Assembly (NCBI GenBank): GCA_002682825.1
Contig: NOKP01000022.1
Location: 62,001 to 126,000 of the forward strand
DNA from: Neonectria sp. B-13
Lineage: Eukaryota; Ascomycota; Sordariomycetes; Hypocreales; Nectriaceae
Direction: 5' to 3'
DNA: 64,000 nucleotides
Shown here: in pieces, positions 58,510 to 64,000 of the stretch
Position numbering within the stretch: the first letter of the stretch is position 1
How the letters are laid out: the number at the start of each line of letters is the position of its first letter
Position numbers and translations under genes: made by a program
Notes under the pieces: generated by a model
What the model saw: only the letters and a program-made list of their open reading frames with translations
Databases searched by the model: none
What the model was told of the DNA's origin: nothing

Positions 58510-59434
58510 AGCAACACAAGACGCATTATTAGATATGAGACCGAAATTATTTATTCATTGCAAACCTATACAACATCGTGTGCTAGTCGAAAGATCGAGT
58601 CGCTCGAGCAGAGTGTGACTGGTGCTTGTTCCGCCACTTCCCATAATACGCATCTCAAGGAGCACGAACCTATAAGCTAGTTCGCCGTGTAGCAACTAAA
58701 TCTCAGCGCTCTCACAATCTGTAGCACCCCGCCAAGAGCCCGACTTGAAATAGAGTAACTGCTTGCACGTAGTATGGTGATTGAGATTAATTTGGGCTTA
58801 GCCTGGCTGGCTGGCAGATGCACGGCCAGTCAAGGGATGTGCGGTCTAAACCTGTGGCTTTGAAGTCTCCCTGATCCCCATGGTGCAATTAGTTAGACCG
58901 ATTGAATTTACCCAAAGCCAACCAAACGAGGAGACTTGTTATGCGGTCTCCTTGAAATGATTTAGGTTGAGAAACTAGCAGCGTTTTACTAAGTAAGCGG
59001 TCGGTTAACTTAGTTCATGCCACGTTGATTGGAAAAAGCCTGTCGTGCGTCCGACTTTGGAAATCAGGAACTCGCCCAATTTGAATCATCAAACTATGAA
59101 GATTAAACTGTGCCTCCGAGAACATTTCAAATCACTGAACAACTCACTTAATTTCCTTGTTTATGTACTGGAATGCAGCCACTCTGAGACCCGTCCGAGC
59201 TCTCGGGTAATGCTACCCTTAGCTTGTAGTCCATTTCTAGAACTCTCCATGGCGCCGCTGTGGGGACTCCGCGAGGAACATCATTTCCGGTGCTCAACCA
59301 TACCGGAAGTAGACTCGCAGCTCATCGATCCCCCTTGATGTGATAAACACATTCACTCCGCAAAGGTCGAGACCTAGTCATTCGTGACTTTGTTGAGATG
59401 GCAAAAACCTTTACATACACCTCACGACCTTAAC
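58510..59434. other. Intergenic
   Basis: About 0.9 kb with no supported gene. The plus frame at 59045-59338 has no motif. A possible promoter of the EthD gene lies at the right end. Confidence 0.45.
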
Positions 59435-59937
59435 ATGATGAACACTGAACCTCTTATTCGCGTGACCGTGTGTGTCAACAGGAGAAAGGGCACCACTGAG
59501 GACGAGTTCAACAAGTACTGGGCCTATCAGCACGGCCCACTGGCAGCCCCATGGTTGCAGCGCTGTGGTATCGTCCGCTATGTCCAGGTACATGCTCATA
59601 TGACGAACTACATCCTCTCCGCTACGGCACTTAAGATGTTTCGAAGCTGACAACCTTTGCAACCCAGTACCATACGACTTCGGAGCACCGCAACTTGGCG
59701 AAGAGGATGTCAGAAGCAGTGGGGCGCCCCCTGCTGCAGTACGATGGGATGGGGGACTTTTGGGTGCGCAAGTATGAGGATTTTGAAGCCGCATTCCTGG
59801 ATCCCGAGTATCAAGAGAAGATCCGGCCGGATGAACAGAAATTCATTGACATGGACTCCCTGGCCGTGACGGTTGGAGTGGATTATGTTGCAATAGACGA
59901 TGGTGAAGTGGTCGAAGGGCATCAGAGGGAATTCTAG
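59435..59937 (+). CDS. EthD-domain protein
   Basis: 140 residues in two exons, 59435-59587 and 59668-59937, joined by an 80-nt intron so that GIVRYVQ continues YHTTSEHRNLAKRM. The ferredoxin-like EthD fold shows LIRVTVCVNRRKGTTEDEF, then FNKYWAYQHGPLA with the family's conserved YW...HGP, and DFWVRKYEDFEAAFLDPEYQ. Fungal members act in polyketide tailoring (decarboxylation or cyclisation) or as stand-alone proteins of unknown role. It starts at one of two adjacent ATGs (59435 or 59438). It neighbours a dead efflux pump, which hints at a former small metabolite locus, but no PKS is present. Confidence 0.85.
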
Positions 59938-60889
59938 CCGGTGGGCCACTGATGGCATTATTTTATACAGAGAGAGTAATGACGCTACCTGAATTGATAC
60001 TCCCTCGAGGTTGAGATGAATGTGCTGGGTATGACCTGGAAGAAAGCAACCTGTGATTGAGCATCAATATATACAGCCTTTCACCATCGACATGCGTCCT
60101 CGAAGCTGGCATATGATCTTTGGATAATCTTCTGCACCTCCACAACAAACTGCTAGGTCTCTTAGCACATAGCGATATTTAAAGTTTGGATTTCGCACTG
60201 ATTACTGGTCTCACATCAGACATACTCCTCCCCTCGAGGTTAAGATGAGTCCTCTCACATCAAGTCACACCCGCATCGACGGGATGATCCGCTGACTTTG
60301 TGCAATGTCGCGGGCGTTGAAGCAAAAATTGCAAGCATTGGGGTTTTCTGGATCTGATGATACCTGTGACTTGCTTCTCGCGTCCTTTAGCCGAAGATTG
60401 ACAACCTTGCAGGCTAAGGGTCAACACCTCCGTATCCAAGACACCGGATCCAACAGCAGTACCGCATCTCTGGGACATCTACCGACGGTCCAGACTCTCG
60501 TGAAAGTCTTTGCTTTATGCACAATGGCACGTGGATGGTCTCCGATGACGACCCCTAAACATGCTAACCGGCGCCATCCCCAGATTCGACGCCAGTGGCA
60601 GCACCATTTTCCCACACGTTACACTGTAGTCTAGGCCTTACCTACACTAATTTCCTCGAACAACATGTCGGATCAGGATGTAGAAGGCAGGAAATCGATT
60701 TTCCGCCGTTACTGGCCCCGACGTGCCTTTGTGTTGCCCCTTGGAAGGATAGCCCGTGTCAAGTACTATATCATCACCAAATCGCCCAGCATGTTCTCCG
60801 AGATAGAACCAAGCACGCAAGTCCTCTTCTCTCCGTCTTTGTATAACTGCTTCTTCTTCTAGCCGGCTTCCACTGATTGAGATTTCAAC
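59938..60889. other. Intergenic, unassigned
   Basis: About 0.95 kb. Plus frames at 60305-60634 and 60595-60862 and the minus frames overlapping them have plausible length but no motif. An old relic cannot be excluded. Confidence 0.4.
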
Positions 60890-62205
60890 ATGTCGCTCGA
60901 GAAGGAAGACCCCGTCGATATCCAAGCCGACCATGTGGAGCACTGGGTGGAAGATAATGACCAGGTCGGGCCGGGCTACTGACGGTTGTTTCGCTTTCTG
61001 GGCAACCTCGCCGGGATTGTGTTGATGGCCAATACACTCTTCATTGGGTATTCCATGCCTGTATGTCGCAGCCTAGCATATCCTAGTCTTCTCATTGAAA
61101 TGCAAAGTCTAACCGTTGAAACAGATCAATGTGCTCCCAGTAATCAACGCCGATATTGGTTCGCTCAGCCCTTTCCTTCCAACGCACGAACTCGCTAACC
61201 CAGAAGCCAGGTCCTTCACCAAACATCTACCTTGTAACCCTCACGTTCACCCTGGTCAGCGGCGTCCTGCTCCTGATCATCGGCCGCTTCAGCGACTACT
61301 TCATGATCGGCGCGCAGCTCTTCGCCGTCGTCGGATCTATCATCTGCGCGCCTGCAACGAACGTCAACACCGTGGTGGCGGGGGCGGTGCTCACGGGCAT
61401 CGCCGGCGGCGCCCAGCAGCTGTACATGCATCTCATCCAGGAGATTGTTCCCAACAAGTACCGCGTCTACGGCTAGGCTGCCATCACCCTGGTTATCTTC
61501 CCCACGCTCGGCTTCGGTCCGGCCATTGCGCGGGCCTTTGTCGGATACACCGACCTCGGTTGGAGGTGAGAGTGTTCACGCATTAGTCTTCGAAGAGGCA
61601 AGGGACTGACAACAGCAGGTGGTGCTACTAGCTGAATGCCATTGTTTCTGGGTTGTCGGTCGTATTGTACGGGCTGTGCTACTTCCCACGAAACTTCCAC
61701 ATGATCAACGAACAAAAGACCAAGCTGCAGCAGCTCAAGGAGCTGGACTATTTCGGTCTTCTTCTTTACTGCTCAGGCTTCATCCTCCTTTTTCTCGGCT
61801 TCAGTAAGGCTTCCAAGTCCACCAATAAATTGAGAATCGTGCATGATGCTAACAACGGGACTAAAGCTTGGGGGCATGGCACATATCCTTGGAAGAGCGC
61901 CGAGGTCATCCCAACCATCATCGTCGGAGGGGTCGTCCTTATTGCCTTCGCTCTGTCCGGTAAGACTTTCTGGTTCCTTTAACAAGGTTCGCCTCGCAGG
62001 CGCATTTCATAGCTAACAGCAAAACAGAGACGTACATCCCCCACCAGCCGCTCATGCCTATGAAACTGCTGAAGATCTGAAACTTCGTTGCTGTTCTCAT
62101 CGTCGGCTGCGTTGACCAGATGGTGTTTTACTGCCTGGACGTCCTCTGGCCGACTGCCATAGCCGTCTTCTTCACTACAGACAATATTATCATCGGCCTC
62201 ATGTC
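60890..62205 (+). pseudogene. MFS multidrug/trichothecene-type efflux pump relic
   Basis: Resembles the 14-helix TRI12-like MFS drug pumps. Joined pieces show an N-terminal acidic tail (MSLEKEDPVDIQADHVEHW), first helices (NLAGIVLMANTLFIGYSMP), VLPVINADIG-PSPN, LVSGVLLLIIGRFSDYF, FAVVGSIICAPATNVNTVV, AGGAQQLYMHLIQEIVPNKYR, FPRNFHMINEQKTKLQQLKE and GTYPWKSAEVIPT. Stops interrupt it at 60980-60982 (TGA), 61474-61476 (TAG), 61629-61631 (TAG, an expected Tyr in CYYLNAIV) and 62078-62080 (TGA). After DQMVFYCLDVLWPTAIAV the homology ends near 62205, so about half of the helices are gone. Splice sites are still recognisable. Dead beyond doubt unless the assembly is very poor. Confidence 0.87.
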
Positions 62206-62717
62206 GGTATGTGGGAATCCTTGAGCCTAGGTCATACCACCCTTCTAGATAATAACACCATTATATTTCTAGGACTCACTCTCATCTGAGAACAACTTCT
62301 CTAGCTGTTCGGCCTACTCAGATATGCCCTTAAACCTACCACCGCTCAAGAAACACATATAGCAGTAGTCATGGAGAGCGTAGCCAGCGTTTTCAGGCCA
62401 TGGTCAAACTTCGTCCACTCGGCGGTGAAGGTGTTGCCGTTGAGTGGACCGACTTTTCTGATGACTTTCTCAGCTAGGCTACATTCAGAGTCGTGGGCGA
62501 AACCAGTTGCGACATGAAGAAATACGTCTTCGACCTTTTTCCATTGACTCGGGACCTGCGTGCCGCTAAATACTACAAAACAAGAGGCTTACATATAAGC
62601 GTAGTGCTTTCATGGGTTTCATGTGCAATACGGGTGTTTAAAAAAAGATTCCGTAGAGACAAGACGTCAATGCATCTCTCTATCTGACTAGACGATTTAT
62701 CTAGGTACACTTATGAT
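62206..62717. other. Intergenic after the pump relic
   Basis: May contain the eroded 3' half of the MFS gene, but no further helices with family motifs could be recognised. The plus frame at 62493-62687 is unassigned. Confidence 0.4.
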
Positions 62718-63814
62718 TTAATGTCGTACTTCCTCCAAGGCTCGGTTCTTGGGCAGTAGAGGCTTGATGAAATCACTAAACCTCGGAGCTAAACCTTGGT
62801 GCCATGCCTCAATCCTCTCGCCTGTCATGTCATTTCCATATGCAATTCCTCGGTGAAACACTACCACTTTCTTGCATTGACCTGGCCCTGTCCGCTGATC
62901 GATTTCAGTTCTATAAACCTCTATTAGCATCTTACTCTATGATAGGCAGTCTCGCTAACTTACATGAAGACGGTGTCTACCGAAAGACAGTCTCGAAAGT
63001 CGTGGTTTTCGTGCCATTCCTTGTCTTTGTGACTGATACAAGCCTCGGCAACCCAGCTGCCTGTGTCCAAAGACTTTGCCCGGCCTTGAGCTGAGAAAGC
63101 TTGATAATGCCACCAGATTTCCCCTCCGTGGACAAAATCGTGAACAGGTTTAATTTCCTCTAGATCAAGTTCTCTCTGTCTATCCAACCAGGATATTTCG
63201 CGAGTCTGCAACTGACGTGGTAGATCTTTTACTAGAATCCGAATCTTGATGGACCATAAAGAGTGATGTTGGCAGTCAGGATCACTATACGATCGTAGGT
63301 TAATTGCCCACCCCCAGTGCTTTGTCCAATCTTGACTGGAATGAACAATCTGCTCAGCTTCATTAGGCTGTAACGGGATACCAGAGATTGACACCCCGAT
63401 TCTGGCCTTGGACGACCATTTGTGATGCATGCTGCTTCCGATCCGGTCCCAACTGCTCTTTACCCTGCCCCCCACTGAACAAGCCATACAAAGACACGGC
63501 TCTAGAGTAGCCCTAGAATTGGCCCTGGATTTGTTGGATGTGTATGTCGATCGCCAAACTCTGAAGAGTCCTGGATATGCTTCATGGCGCTCTGAGGTCG
63601 ACCAGTCAAACTCATATCTCCATGGTCTGCTAAACGCGGATGGAGGGCCATTTGCGACTGTAGTGCAGGCTTTCTGGATCCAGGTTCTTCGGTATAGATC
63701 AAGTCCCTTTAGAAGCTGATCATCCGATGGTTTGTTGCTAATTGTGTCATAGGGCGGAGGCCCGTCTGCCTTACACGAGCTTTCAAGGTTTGACATGGTG
63801 TTGAAATCTGACAT
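62718..63814 (-). CDS. Conserved fungal protein of unknown function
   Basis: 347 residues from exons 63814-62964 and 62910-62718. The 53-nt intron (GTAAGT donor, TTTATAG acceptor) gives DTVFITEIDQRTGPGQ in frame. Notable stretches are GPPPYDTISNKPSDDQLLKG near the start (a PPPYD start shared by many fungal proteins), RPWRYEFDWS, ARIGVSISGIPLQPNEAE, WINLRSY-like and HDFVHGGEIWWHYQAF, then VVVFHRGIAYGNDMTGERIE. There is no signal peptide or transmembrane helix. I do not recognise a named domain. It is intact and well composed, so probably expressed. The start at 63814 is the first ATG, and a second Met lies seven codons in. Confidence 0.72.
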
Positions 63815-64000
63815 ATCGACTGTGAAGAAGATAACCTAGGATCGAACTGTCGGCGAGGATGGAGAAGTTCATGCAAGGAATTATCTCACATGAAGTAAGA
63901 GAATGACGGAAGTGGAAAAATGACTTAATATATAGGAAAACCGAAAGTTCATCGGTCGATTTTCCTAACCTTGAGAGCTCCATGGTGGCAATCGGACTGG
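63815..64000. other. Upstream region at window edge
   Basis: Likely promoter/5' UTR of the leftward gene that starts at 63814. It includes TTAATATATAGG at about 63927-63938, a TATA-like motif about 115 bp upstream. Confidence 0.4.

Noticed and set aside
59435..62205. Secondary-metabolite gene cluster (EthD plus MFS)
   Set aside because: There is no PKS, NRPS, terpene cyclase or P450 in the window and the pump is dead. It is reported only as a possible cluster remnant.

Overview
The window comes from a filamentous ascomycete (Pezizomycotina; probably a Sordariomycete, though I cannot fix the genus). The genes carry short spliceosomal introns of 49-122 nt with GTAAGT-like donors and CTAAC-like branch sites. 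The families are typically fungal: HET, Zn(II)2Cys6, cutinase, EthD, NmrA, a NACHT NLR, and HeLo-like/DUF7580. Reading frames were stitched by hand across introns. Every multi-exon model called intact adds up to a multiple of three.

Layout. 1-2.0 kb: a GC-rich leader and a bZIP regulator. 3.8-6.6 kb: a dead aldehyde dehydrogenase and the ruin of a fungal membrane-protein family. 7.9-14.6 kb: a redox block with mirror symmetry, made of an Old Yellow Enzyme (-), an NmrA-like protein (+), an NmrA-like protein (-) and a deleted Old Yellow Enzyme relic (+). 14.8-19.7 kb: an F-box/ankyrin protein, a GPI-like surface protein and a probably N-myristoylated protein. 21.2-22.9 kb: a secreted FAD-linked oxidase. 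23.9-25.9 kb: a HET-domain protein. 27.4-29.9 kb: a Zn2Cys6 regulator, head to head with a broken second copy of saccharopine reductase (lysine biosynthesis). 32.5-39.6 kb: an SDR with one amber codon, a large single-span membrane protein, a broken secreted-protein gene and a second SDR.

40.2-55.7 kb is the most striking part. A C2H2/PAH protein and a HeLo-like/DUF7580 protein share one 339-bp divergent promoter. They are followed by a cutinase, an intact HET gene tail to tail with a dead HET gene, and a 1587-residue NLR with an esterase (SesB-like) N-terminus, a NACHT NTPase and a beta-propeller-like C-terminus. This reads as an allorecognition / cell-death island. 56.8-63.8 kb: a cytidine-deaminase-fold protein, a fructosamine-kinase relic, an EthD protein, a dead MFS efflux pump and a conserved protein of unknown function.

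About ten of thirty genes are broken by stops, frameshifts or deletions. AT-rich gene-poor stretches lie between them. The window therefore looks like an accessory or subtelomeric region, fast-evolving and rich in self/non-self genes and gene graveyards. I see no rRNA, no convincing tRNA, no CRISPR, no intact transposon and no PKS/NRPS backbone gene.
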